From an uncultured Myxococcales bacterium (GTDB taxonomy: Bacteria > Myxococcota_A > UBA9042 > DTJE01), in contig CALJUR010000109.1 of NCBI GenBank assembly GCA_937975765.1, positions 1 to 64,000 of the forward strand: 64,000 nucleotides of DNA, written 5' to 3'. Shown one piece after another: positions 51,615 through 60,261 of the stretch. The notes below the pieces were generated by a model. That model was not told where the DNA came from, did not search any database, and saw only the letters and a program-made list of their open reading frames with translations. A program made the position numbers and the translations under genes. Numbering within the stretch: position 1 is the stretch's first letter; every line of letters starts with the position of its first letter.

Positions 51615-52355
51615 TCAGCGGACGCCCCGGATCGGCAGGGCCGTCGCGGCGATGCCGGAACTGGTCGCCGGACCAAACAGCGCAGGGTACTCGCGCCCCC
51701 CTTCCTCCAGGACCCACACCGGCTCGGGGTACGGCTGGCCGTCCTCGTCCAGCCCGCTGCGCTCGGGCGGCAGCATCGAGGCAACATGGTGGATGGTGTA
51801 GCAGACGGGGTCGTCGCCCCCACCGAAGCCGGGTCCGGCAGTCGGCCTTCCTGTCCGGTCCCGGGCGGGCCGGGGGCAGTTGCGGGACGTCGTCAGCGAC
51901 TCCAGCGCCGGCAGCGGCACCCGAGACGCCACGAAGATCAACCGCGACGCGCCCGGGATGCGATCGTCCGCGATCCAGCCGTCGGGGCCGGGCCCCCGCG
52001 GCACCCCGTGCATCGCCCCCGACACCGGGGGGTAGGACCATAGCAGCGTCCATGCGTACAGCGAGTGCTGCACCAGCACGTAGACCCATGCGTCCGTGTT
52101 GGTGAAGACCTGGATCCGAAGGCGATCCCCGGGGTGGATGCGTGGGGGACCCGGGGGGGCCTTCAACGACAGGACCTTCCATCCGTGTGCTGAAGGAACA
52201 TCCACCGCGAGAAAGGCGGTCAGGGAGGTCTCCCATGGCACAGGGGGACGAACGTTGTCCTCCTCCTCGTCCACGGGTACGGCCCGGCCACGGGCCGACA
52301 GGGAGGGCGCCAGCATCAGCACCGTCAGTCCGACCAGCCAGCCTCGAACGCTCAT
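51615..52355 (-). CDS. secreted DUF4384-like protein paired with caspase
   Basis: 246 residues with an N-terminal signal peptide (WLVGLTVLMLAPSLSARG). A central stretch HPGDRLRIQVFTNTDAWVYVLVQHSLY and LLWSYPP resembles the DUF4384 pattern (pGDrvrl, YlYvl, l-fP). The function is unknown; DUF4384 modules often occur with or fused to bacterial caspase-like proteases. Its ATG overlaps the caspase gene stop by 4 bases (ATGA), so the two are co-translated. Two cysteines (SRNCPRP, DDPVCYTI) could form a disulfide outside the cytoplasm. Confidence 0.7.
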   Translation of the reverse strand: MSVRGWLVGLTVLMLAPSLSARGRAVPVDEEEDNVRPPVPWETSLTAFLAVDVPSAHGWKVLSLKAPPGPPRIHPGDRLRIQVFTNTDAWVYVLVQHSLYAWTLLWSYPPVSGAMHGVPRGPGPDGWIADDRIPGASRLIFVASRVPLPALESLTTSRNCPRPARDRTGRPTAGPGFGGGDDPVCYTIHHVASMLPPERSGLDEDGQPYPEPVWVLEEGGREYPALFGPATSSGIAATALPIRGVR

Positions 52356-53647
52356 GGCTTTCCTCCCGGGACCGCTGCCGGAGGATTCATCGCCTGGTTG
52401 ACCAGGTCGTCCAGCCAGTCCAGTTGCCGCCCCAGGGTACGGCAGTCGACAATCTCCACCGGAGGTTCCGGCAGGACGCTACCGTTCCGTTTCGTGATCC
52501 CGGCGGCCACCTGCCGGAGCCGGGGCAGCCACCGGTTCCAGATCCGGGCGGCAATCGGCTCGATCAAACGCTCCAATCGGGATCGAGTGTCCCTCAGTCT
52601 CTGGAGTTCCCGCTCCCTAGCAAGCTGACGGTGTTCGGGCAGATGAGAGACATTGACCCTACTGACCTTCAGGATCGACTCCATCACCGGCCCCACGCGC
52701 CGATCCCACACTCTCGTGAACCGCATCAGGTCCCGCCGCGCGGCCTCCGCCACATCGACCGCGCGCAGGCCGTCCCGCCCGGCCCCGCCAGCCGCCTCGG
52801 GATCCTGTCGCGCCCGTGCCGCCTGGTCCGACACCACCTTCCGCACGGCCGCCCCGGAATGGCAACTGTCCCGCACGAACGACATCTGCGCCCCCCGCCG
52901 CACCCCCTGTTCCACCAGGCCGGCCACCTCGGCGTTCGGCAGGATGTCCCCGGGCATCTCCGCCGCCAGCACCCCCACCAGCCCCTGCGGAGAACCGTGT
53001 CCCGAGAAGTAGCCGACCCGCTGGTCCTCCGGTTCGGCATCGACCACCAGCGCCTCGAACTCGTCCCGCATCTCGGCCGCCGTCAGGTCTCCCGCGGTCT
53101 TCACGTGGAAGCCCCTGGCCACCATCTGGTCGTGGAACTGCGCCGCCTCCTCGGCCGGCGTCTCCAGCGGAGCCCCCCCGACGTAGTTCTGGTTCGCCAC
53201 CAGGACCGCCTCCTTCCGGCCTGCCCGGAACGACGCGGGCCCCCGGGGACGAGCGCCCACCTGCGCGAGGGTCGGATGGTGCGCGTCCTGCTCGGGACTG
53301 CCCACCACCAGTTCCCGCTGGGCCACCTCGGCCAGGACGTCCGCCAGGTCCCGCCCCGGGTGCGCCCGCAGCACCTCCTGCAGCGCCGGCGAGAACGACC
53401 GGTCGAACGCCCACTCCCGCGACCCCGCCGCAGCGACGATCGTGGCCGACCCCCGCGGCGCGGCAACGGGCTCGGGCTCCCTACCCCGGGGTCGCAGCCG
53501 TTCGACCCCTTCCCGGTAGTTCAGGCCCTTCAGTTCGTCGCGCAGGCCCGCCTGCCCAGGGCTTGCACCCCCCGTTCCCTGTCGCGCCTCGCGTCGGTCG
53601 CCAGCACGCTTCGCAGGCGGTTTCGATTCCGTCCTGGCCGGTTCCAT
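52352..53647 (-). CDS. caspase-like peptidase (family C14, orthocaspase-type)
   Basis: 431 residues, no signal peptide. The caspase-hemoglobinase fold spans about 145-300: KEAVLVANQNYVGGAPL (strand 1), a Leu-x-x-P-x-x-E-A-x-x-F-x-x-x-M helix ending RGF, YFSGHGSPQG with catalytic His217, and SFVRDSCHSGAAV with catalytic Cys262. The N-terminal 140 residues are Arg/Pro/Ala-rich and include LKGLNYREGVERLRP, a motif reminiscent of leader segments of some phage-tail-like system cargo (weak inference). The C-terminus is helical and Arg-rich. Prokaryotic caspases cleave after Arg or Lys and take part in stress death or immunity. Confidence 0.85.
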   Translation of the reverse strand: MEPARTESKPPAKRAGDRREARQGTGGASPGQAGLRDELKGLNYREGVERLRPRGREPEPVAAPRGSATIVAAAGSREWAFDRSFSPALQEVLRAHPGRDLADVLAEVAQRELVVGSPEQDAHHPTLAQVGARPRGPASFRAGRKEAVLVANQNYVGGAPLETPAEEAAQFHDQMVARGFHVKTAGDLTAAEMRDEFEALVVDAEPEDQRVGYFSGHGSPQGLVGVLAAEMPGDILPNAEVAGLVEQGVRRGAQMSFVRDSCHSGAAVRKVVSDQAARARQDPEAAGGAGRDGLRAVDVAEAARRDLMRFTRVWDRRVGPVMESILKVSRVNVSHLPEHRQLARERELQRLRDTRSRLERLIEPIAARIWNRWLPRLRQVAAGITKRNGSVLPEPPVEIVDCRTLGRQLDWLDDLVNQAMNPPAAVPGGKP

Positions 53648-53677
53648 ACCCCCCGCCCATCCTCCCGGGAATGCCGC

Positions 53678-53686
53678 ATCGTATCA
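53678..53686 (-). promoter_or_regulatory. extended -10 promoter of caspase/DUF4384 pair
   Basis: Minus-strand TGATACGAT (TG, one base, TACGAT) ends 31 bp before the ATG at 53647. TTGCAA lies 13 bp upstream of the hexamer, too close for a standard -35. Confidence 0.4.
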
Positions 53687-53738
53687 CTTCCCGCTGTTGC
53701 AATGGGGGGGAAATACGCGCACCGAACCCGAGGGAGCC

Positions 53739-56189
53739 CTACCGGTACAGCGGCGCCACCCAGTCGGGCCGTGCCGGCGGTTCCGCGCCGGACAGCATCG
53801 CGCGCCAGGCCTCGTCGGTCAGCCGGTCGGACATGGGGTGCGGGAACTCGTAGTAGGTGAAGATCGGGCCCAGTGACGCCGTCACCGCACCGCCCGGATC
53901 CTTGTGCAGCACCAGCACCCAGTCCAGGTTGCCAACGCCCTCCTCCAGCACTTTCTGCGTGGTGCCGTCGGTGTGCACGTCGGCCACCAGCGAGGCGCGC
54001 AGGCCGTCGCCCGCCGGCTCGCTGACGGTCGGCTGGGAAGGGTCGGCCGGCGGCTCGGTGAAGATCGCCGCCAGGTCGGTCACGATGCTGGCGTAGGTCG
54101 TCGGGAAGCCCTCGATGAGGTTCTTCTGCGCGTCGGTCAGCGCGCGCCCCTCGACCTCGGCGATCGCGATGTCCCGCAGGCCCTCGAACAGCACCCGGGT
54201 CCGGTCCATCGCCGGCACCACCTCGGCCGGCAGCACGCCCAGCGCCGACAGCCCGTCCTTCGTGAACCCCGCCAGGAACGCCAGCCGGTGGAACAGCGCC
54301 GGCACCGGTTCCACGTACCCCCCGAACGTCGGCGGCACGCTGGTCTCCCAGCCCGGCGTGTACGGCTGCTTCACGTACAGGATCGTGTCGTGCCGCAACT
54401 GGGTCCACGACGCCAGCGCCGCGTTCAACTGCTTCAGCCGCCACTTCAACGTGTTCGTGAAGGTCGGCCACCCCTCGCCCGTCGCCGCCATCAGCGGCTT
54501 CAGCGCGTGCAGCCACGCCCAGTAGGCGTTCTGCGTCCAGTCCTCCGTCGTGTACTTCGCGAACTCCTCCTTCAGCCCGTCGATGACCGACCGGAACGCG
54601 CAGTACCGCTCGTCCATCACCAGCACCGCGTCCGCCTGCGCACTGCCCAGCACGCTCATCGCGTCCAGCCCGCGCGACAGCAGCCGGCACGGCCCGTAAG
54701 GCCCGTAGTCCGCCGCGTTCACGCACACGCAGTTGATCGCGTCCAGGTCGATGTCGCCGCAGGCGGTCGCGGGGGTGATGCCGCACGCCTCGCGCAGGCC
54801 CGCGTATTCCGCCGTCGTCGTGTCGACCTTCACGTACGGCGACACGGTCTGCCCCATCAGGTACCCGTCCGGCGTGAAGCGCTGGCCCAGGAACCGGAAG
54901 CCCTGCGTCTCCTTCGTCAGGTCCTGGTACACCGACAGCAGGCCGGACAGGATCGCCGGCGCCCGCAGCTTGCGCAGTTCCTCCTTCAGGGCGGCCAGCG
55001 CGGCGGCGTCGGACAGCACCGTCACGTCGCTGCCCCCCAGCGCCTGCCGGATCGCGCCGTCGTACTCGGTGAAGGTCAGGTCGTCGGCCGCGCCCACGAA
55101 GAACCCCGTGACCTGGTACAGGCGGAACCAGCGGTCCGCCAGCGGCACCGTCGCGCCGTCCACGTCGATCGTCACGTGCGTCATCTGCAGCGTCGCCAGC
55201 ACCGCCTGCAACGTCTCCACGTCCGACGCGATCCGGAACGGGACGCGGCCCAGCCACATCACCGCCTTGAAGTACCGCTTCAGGTCCTCGGACTGGGTGT
55301 AGTGGCCGCGCGGCACGTACTGGCTGAAGTCCTCGCAGGGGCAGTACCAGCCCTGCTCGTTGCACTGGCGCTGGACCATGGGGTCGCAGACCTTGCAGGA
55401 CTCCGGGCAGCCCCGCACGAAGATCGGGTTCGGCGCGAAGCCCTCGTGCGCGTCCATCAGCGCGATCGTCGCCTCGACGTCGGCCTTGACGTCGCCGGGG
55501 ACGGTCCATGCCGGGTCCAGCAGCGACGCCGCCACCGCGTAGTAGGCCCGGTTGCGCGACGCCGCCTCGGCCAGCGGGCCGGCCAGCGCCGTCGCCTGCG
55601 CACCGGACGCTTCGACCATCGCCTGCATCATCGCGGCCACGTCGGCGATGAAGTACCGGACCTCGGCGTTCTTCAGCAGCTGGTCGAAGAACAGGTGGTA
55701 CAGGTGCAGCACCGAGTCGGACGTGACCAGGATGTGGTTCCCGCCCAGGGCATCCTTCAGGTACTCGTAGGCGACCTCGAAGCGGTCCGTCGTCGGCGAC
55801 GCGGGCAGGGCCGCGACGCCGTCCGCCAGCAACGCCTGGGTCACCCCGAAGGCCGCGTCGTGCAGGAACTGCCGGATGGGGGCGAGGTTCGCGACGTCGC
55901 CCTCGGCCACGGGCAGCTCCAGCGCGGGCGCGGCGGGCGTGAACGTCAGGTCCTCCTCCTGCAGCGTGGACAGCGGGCTGCGGGTCGAGGCCAGCGCCTG
56001 GTCGCCGGGGGACAGCAGGCCGGGCTGGGCAGGCACGTCCGGGTTGGCGGTGTCCAGGCCCGGGTCGGACAGCCCCGGGTCCTGCCCTCCGGTATCGGCC
56101 GGCATGCCGGTGTCGGAACCCCCGGAACCTCCCGCGCATGCCAGGAATAGGCCCGCCGCGAGGCAGGACAGGATGCGAGCCCGGTTCAT
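53739..56189 (-). CDS. DUF3160 lipoprotein
   Basis: 816 residues. Signal and lipobox LFLAC (Cys18), then Gly/Ser/Asp/Pro-rich linker to about residue 60. The rest matches the all-helical DUF3160 family: ILVTSDSVLHLYHLFFDQLL, then MSVLGSAQADAVL, and a late FPTTYASIVTDLAAIFTEP with WVLVLHKDPGG and FPHPMSDRLTDEAW. A Cys-rich insertion (CPESCKVCDP and CNEQGWYCPCED) near 265-300 is extra. Function unknown; exported, common in Myxococcota and other surface-rich bacteria. Start ATG 56189 with GGGAGG. Confidence 0.88.
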   Translation of the reverse strand: MNRARILSCLAAGLFLACAGGSGGSDTGMPADTGGQDPGLSDPGLDTANPDVPAQPGLLSPGDQALASTRSPLSTLQEEDLTFTPAAPALELPVAEGDVANLAPIRQFLHDAAFGVTQALLADGVAALPASPTTDRFEVAYEYLKDALGGNHILVTSDSVLHLYHLFFDQLLKNAEVRYFIADVAAMMQAMVEASGAQATALAGPLAEAASRNRAYYAVAASLLDPAWTVPGDVKADVEATIALMDAHEGFAPNPIFVRGCPESCKVCDPMVQRQCNEQGWYCPCEDFSQYVPRGHYTQSEDLKRYFKAVMWLGRVPFRIASDVETLQAVLATLQMTHVTIDVDGATVPLADRWFRLYQVTGFFVGAADDLTFTEYDGAIRQALGGSDVTVLSDAAALAALKEELRKLRAPAILSGLLSVYQDLTKETQGFRFLGQRFTPDGYLMGQTVSPYVKVDTTTAEYAGLREACGITPATACGDIDLDAINCVCVNAADYGPYGPCRLLSRGLDAMSVLGSAQADAVLVMDERYCAFRSVIDGLKEEFAKYTTEDWTQNAYWAWLHALKPLMAATGEGWPTFTNTLKWRLKQLNAALASWTQLRHDTILYVKQPYTPGWETSVPPTFGGYVEPVPALFHRLAFLAGFTKDGLSALGVLPAEVVPAMDRTRVLFEGLRDIAIAEVEGRALTDAQKNLIEGFPTTYASIVTDLAAIFTEPPADPSQPTVSEPAGDGLRASLVADVHTDGTTQKVLEEGVGNLDWVLVLHKDPGGAVTASLGPIFTYYEFPHPMSDRLTDEAWRAMLSGAEPPARPDWVAPLYR

Positions 56190-56221
56190 GACGCACCTCC
56201 CGATCCGCTGGGTTCCAGACT

Positions 56222-56227
56222 ATTGTA
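56222..56227 (-). promoter_or_regulatory. -10 box upstream of DUF3160 gene
   Basis: Minus-strand TACAAT within GGGATACAATAG, 32 bp before the start codon. No -35 is evident. Confidence 0.35.
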
Positions 56228-56269
56228 TCCCCTGGAGGTCGCAGCCGCGCGCCCATCCTCCGCCTCGGG

Positions 56270-56275
56270 TAGAAT
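56270..56275 (+). promoter_or_regulatory. -10 box upstream of MYXO-CTERM-like protein gene
   Basis: TAGAAT in a G+C-rich context, 34 bp before the ATG at 56310; no clear -35. Confidence 0.35.
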
Positions 56276-56309
56276 GCCCGCGTCCCTGGCCCCCTCTCCC
56301 GGAGGTCCC

Positions 56310-58370
56310 ATGCGCCACCTCGATCCCGTCCCGATGCTCGCCCTCGCCGCCTGCCTGCTGGCCGGGCTTGCCACCGCGACCGCCGCCGCCGCGCCGATCC
56401 TGCCGCCCGACGCCCTGGGCGGGGACCTGGCCGCCCGGATGGCCCGGCACCAGCGGCAGTTCTACACGTTCAACGCGCGCCCGTTCGGGCTGTCGCTGGA
56501 CGCCTACGCGAAGGACGCCGCCGCCCGCGCCTCGATCGACGCCTTCCTGGCCCAGGATGCGCAGGCAGACTTCCAGGCGTTCGACGGAAGGCACCCTTAC
56601 GAGGTCCTGTCCGGGTTCGGCGAGCACGGCGACCTGGGCTTCTTCGGCGGCGTGGCGCTGGCGGCGACGGCCTATGAGTACCGCGTGCTGAAGCGGGACG
56701 GGGGCACGCCGGAGGCGCTGGCGGCCGCCCGGGCCCGCGCGGTTCGCGCCGCCGAGTCGTGGCACGTCTTCTACGTGGTGACCGGCGGGAAGGGCATCGT
56801 GGCCCGCGGCATCCACCGGCTGGGGAAGGACGACCTGGGCGAGGCCGGCGCGCCGGACATCCCGGGCTCGCCGGAGGCCGCCGTGCCGCTGAAGGACGAC
56901 CAGGGGCCCCTGCCCCGGCCCAAGAACAACGGCTCGTACCGGGAGGACCTGTCGGACAGCGGGCTGCCGGCCGGGACGTGGATGTGGATCGACTCGGCCT
57001 CGAAGGACCAGCTGGTCGGGCAGATGTTCGGGATGGTGGCGCTGTACGACGCGCTGGCCGGCGACCCGGACGTGGACCCGGCGATCGTCGGAAGGATGCG
57101 GGACGACGCGAAGGGCGTGTTCCAGGTGCTGCGGACGAAGCGCGAGATCCTGGGCCTGGAGGGCTGCGGCGGCGAGGGCCTGTACGACCTGATCATCATG
57201 GACGCGGACGGGCGCCCGACCATGTACCACGACCTGAACCCGCTGTCCCTGGAGAAGCTGTACTTCCCGGAGGACTCGCCGTCCTTCAACGTGTTCAACC
57301 TGTTCATGGCCTTCGCGATCCTGAAGTCGATCCACCACGTGACCGGCGACGCCGAGGTCGAGGACTACCTGTACCGGGAACTGCTGGGCGACCGGGGCTA
57401 CCTGGGGAAGATGGACGCCTTCGACGGGCCGGACGCGATCTCGTACCTGTACATGGGCCTGGACACGAACACCGACGTGCCGGACATGACCGGCGTGGCG
57501 CTGTTCCTGGGGCTGTACCTGGAGGGCGACGACGAGGTGCGCGCGAAGCTGCTGCGGTACCTGGAGGACGGCTGGTGGGCGCCGGCCGGGGTGACCGTGG
57601 CAGCGGCGCTGTCCAAGCAGCCGCTGTGGCACGCGCTGTACCTGGCGGTGACGCCCCGGACGGACCGGCAGGCGGTCGCGAACCAGATGGCGGCGCTGCT
57701 GGCGGCGTTCCCGGCGGGCGACCCGGCGACGGGCGCGTACTGGGACGACCCGCGGATCAACTGCGACGAGGCCGAGATCGCGGCGGGGCAGTGCCTGGCC
57801 ATCGACGGGAAGACGATCCTCACGATCGCGGGGAAGAACCAGGACGGGCGCGTGCTGGCCACCGAGGCGCTGGACCCGTCGATCCGGCCCAACTCGAACT
57901 TCAACGCGCGGTCGAACCCGTTCGAGGTGAACGGCGGCGGGTCGGGACGGATGCTGAACCCCGGCGGGGATCTGCTGGCGTCCTGGTGGATGGGGCGGTA
58001 CTTCGCGATCGGCGACGGCGGCAACCGGTCCCCGAACCTACGCGCGCACGAACCGGTGGGCGGGAACCCGGAACCTGCGCCGGAGGCCGCGGAGGCGGCC
58101 GGCGAGGAGGCGGCTGACGTGTCGGAGGAGGTGGCCGGGGGCGACGTTCCCGCGCAGGACGTGCCGGCGGCCGAGGCGACGGCGGACGCGACGGAGGCCG
58201 ATGCGGCAGCGCCCGGGGACGCCGCGGCGGACGCGGGCGGAGGGGACTCCGGCGACGGTTGCCAGGCGGGCGCGACGTCCGGGGTGCAGGCGGCCTGGCC
58301 GCTGCTGCTGGCCGCGACGGCGTGGGTGGCGATGCGGACGCGGCGCCGCGGGAGGCATGGAACGCCGTGA
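56310..58370 (+). CDS. secreted helical-toroid-like protein with MYXO-CTERM-like anchor
   Basis: 686 residues. Signal peptide (LALAACLLAGLATATAAAA), a long mainly helical domain (about 35-590) with repeating helices such as QLVGQMFGMVALYDALAG and FNVFNLFMAFAILKSIHHVTGD that suggest an alpha/alpha-toroid, then a roughly 60-residue acidic Ala/Asp/Glu linker and a C-terminal tail: DGCQAG, a hydrophobic helix (AAWPLLLAATAWVAM) and RTRRRGR. That Cys + helix + Arg arrangement is the MYXO-CTERM sorting signature. Family of the main domain not recognised; some toroids are lyases or glycosidases. ATG 56310 with GGAGG; overlaps the next gene by GTGA. Confidence 0.8.
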   Translation: MRHLDPVPMLALAACLLAGLATATAAAAPILPPDALGGDLAARMARHQRQFYTFNARPFGLSLDAYAKDAAARASIDAFLAQDAQADFQAFDGRHPYEVLSGFGEHGDLGFFGGVALAATAYEYRVLKRDGGTPEALAAARARAVRAAESWHVFYVVTGGKGIVARGIHRLGKDDLGEAGAPDIPGSPEAAVPLKDDQGPLPRPKNNGSYREDLSDSGLPAGTWMWIDSASKDQLVGQMFGMVALYDALAGDPDVDPAIVGRMRDDAKGVFQVLRTKREILGLEGCGGEGLYDLIIMDADGRPTMYHDLNPLSLEKLYFPEDSPSFNVFNLFMAFAILKSIHHVTGDAEVEDYLYRELLGDRGYLGKMDAFDGPDAISYLYMGLDTNTDVPDMTGVALFLGLYLEGDDEVRAKLLRYLEDGWWAPAGVTVAAALSKQPLWHALYLAVTPRTDRQAVANQMAALLAAFPAGDPATGAYWDDPRINCDEAEIAAGQCLAIDGKTILTIAGKNQDGRVLATEALDPSIRPNSNFNARSNPFEVNGGGSGRMLNPGGDLLASWWMGRYFAIGDGGNRSPNLRAHEPVGGNPEPAPEAAEAAGEEAADVSEEVAGGDVPAQDVPAAEATADATEADAAAPGDAAADAGGGDSGDGCQAGATSGVQAAWPLLLAATAWVAMRTRRRGRHGTP

Positions 58371-60166
58371 GGCCTTCCGCGACCAGGAACCCGGGCCCGC
58401 GTCCCGGAACCGCCCGCACCTGGCGGGTTCTGGCGCCCCTGGCCGCGGTGCTGGCGACGGCGCTGGCGACGCCCCCCTCGATGGCGCAGGCCGGTCACCG
58501 GCACCTGTCGCCGATGGTGGCGACCGAGATCCGGGGAAGGCTGGAGGCCCTGGGTCCCGACTGGACCGTCGGCGACGTCCGGGTGTCGTCGGGGTCCGTG
58601 CAGGTGCAACTGCTCCCGCGCGAAGGCCGGGACGCCGTGACGCTGCGGATCGTCCCGGCGGCGGGCGGCTGCGACGGCACGACCGCGGGCGAGTGGTGCC
58701 TGCCGGCCGCGAACGACCCCCTGCCGGAAGGGCTGGCGGCAAGGCTGCAGGAGGCCCTGGCGGTCCCGGTGCCCGAGTTGCCGCACGGGACCGTCGCGGG
58801 AACCCCGGCGCCCCCGGGGCCGCCGGCCTGGCGCGCCTCCGCGGGACAGTGGACCTGGGCCGCGGGATTGGTGGCCCTGCCGTTGCTGGCGGGATTCCTG
58901 GGGGGCCGGGCGGCCAGGCGCGGGCTGGCCCGGGCCGGGCGAGGGACGCGGATCGCCCTGATGGTCCCGGCGGCCCTGCTGCCCCTGGCCTCCCTGGCCA
59001 TCGTGCCGTTCGGCCTGTGGGACCTGGTCATGCTGGCCCTTTGCTGGACGGGCGGATTCGCGTGCGGCGCCGCGTGCCCGGCGGCACGTCGCCTGACCCC
59101 GGCAGCGCTCTGTGTCCTGCTGACGCTGGTCCTGCTGGAGGGTCTGGCCCGGTACGCGCTGCCGGCCGCGCCCGCGACGCAACCGGCCCCGGGATCGCCC
59201 ATCTTGCAGCCCGGTACGGCCGGCCGGATGCAGGAGGAGGCCTGCGCATTGCTGGACCCGGATGCCCATCCCGACGTCCTCGCCTCCCGCTTCGCGGGGG
59301 TCGCGCCCGACGAGCGGGTCGTCGTGCACCTGGGCGACTCGATGATCTACCCGCTGGGCGTCGCCCCCGGGGAGACGCTGCCCGCGCTGCTGGACCGGTC
59401 GTCCACCGGGACCCGCCACGTCAGCGCGGCGGCGATGCGGACCGGGCCCGCCTTCCACCTGAAGGTTCTGCGCCGCTGTCTGCAGCTCGTGAAACCCGCC
59501 CTGGTCGTGCTGCACCTGTGCCTGACCAACGACTGGGACGATCGTTACGCCACCTGGGAGTGCTGCGACGGCGGGACGCTGCTGGACGTCGACGCCGAGG
59601 GCCGCGTGGTCGACCGCTGCCCCGCCCCCGTGCCGGTGGACAGCGCGGGCCTGCAGCACCGCTTGAGGAACAGCCCCGCCGCCTTCCCGCTGCGGGTGGC
59701 TGGCACCTTCTCGGTGCTGGCGCGGCACCTGCAGGGCCTGCTGGCGCGCTGGTCGGACCGCGGCTTGTCCCCCGCGCCCGGCGACGACCTGCACCAGTGG
59801 AACACCGCCGTGCTGAAGGCGATCCGGGACGAACTGGCGACCCGGCGCATCCCGCTGGTCGTGGTGCTGGCGCCGCACCGGCCCGACTTCTCTGCCGCGG
59901 CGGCCGGAGGCGACGCCACCGGCGGAACCCGGCCGTCGTACCAGGCCATCCTGCACGACCTGGGGATCCCCTTCCTGGACGCGCGCGAGCCCTTCTCCCA
60001 GGCGGCCCGATACGGCCTGGTAGACCGGATGTTCCTGCCGTGGGGGCCGGACGAGATCCACCTGGGCGCCGAGGGCCACCGGCTGGAGGCCGACTGGCTG
60101 CGCGACCTGCTGAAGGCCTTCCTGGCCCGGCCTCCCGCCGACGTGGGCACCGCCCCGGCGCCCTGA
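58367..60166 (+). CDS. membrane-anchored SGNH/GDSL hydrolase
   Basis: 599 residues. An N-terminal signal-type helix (VLAPLAAVLATALATPPSMA), a small beta-rich domain (to about 150), four hydrophobic helices (about 160-265), then an SGNH domain: HLGDSMIYPLG with nucleophile Ser325, LCLTND (Asn388, block III), and PDEIHLGAEGH with Asp562 and His565. The catalytic set is complete. Such membrane SGNH proteins often move or remove acyl groups on cell-surface polysaccharide. GTG start overlaps the previous gene (GTGA) and has GGAGG. Confidence 0.82.
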   Translation: MRPSATRNPGPRPGTARTWRVLAPLAAVLATALATPPSMAQAGHRHLSPMVATEIRGRLEALGPDWTVGDVRVSSGSVQVQLLPREGRDAVTLRIVPAAGGCDGTTAGEWCLPAANDPLPEGLAARLQEALAVPVPELPHGTVAGTPAPPGPPAWRASAGQWTWAAGLVALPLLAGFLGGRAARRGLARAGRGTRIALMVPAALLPLASLAIVPFGLWDLVMLALCWTGGFACGAACPAARRLTPAALCVLLTLVLLEGLARYALPAAPATQPAPGSPILQPGTAGRMQEEACALLDPDAHPDVLASRFAGVAPDERVVVHLGDSMIYPLGVAPGETLPALLDRSSTGTRHVSAAAMRTGPAFHLKVLRRCLQLVKPALVVLHLCLTNDWDDRYATWECCDGGTLLDVDAEGRVVDRCPAPVPVDSAGLQHRLRNSPAAFPLRVAGTFSVLARHLQGLLARWSDRGLSPAPGDDLHQWNTAVLKAIRDELATRRIPLVVVLAPHRPDFSAAAAGGDATGGTRPSYQAILHDLGIPFLDAREPFSQAARYGLVDRMFLPWGPDEIHLGAEGHRLEADWLRDLLKAFLARPPADVGTAPAP

Positions 60167-60261
60167 CCGGCGGATCCCGCTGCAACCTGCCGTTTCCCGG
60201 CTGGTTTCCCCGCGACCCGTTTCCCGGTAGGATTCGCCAGGACCCGAACCGGAGGCGACCT

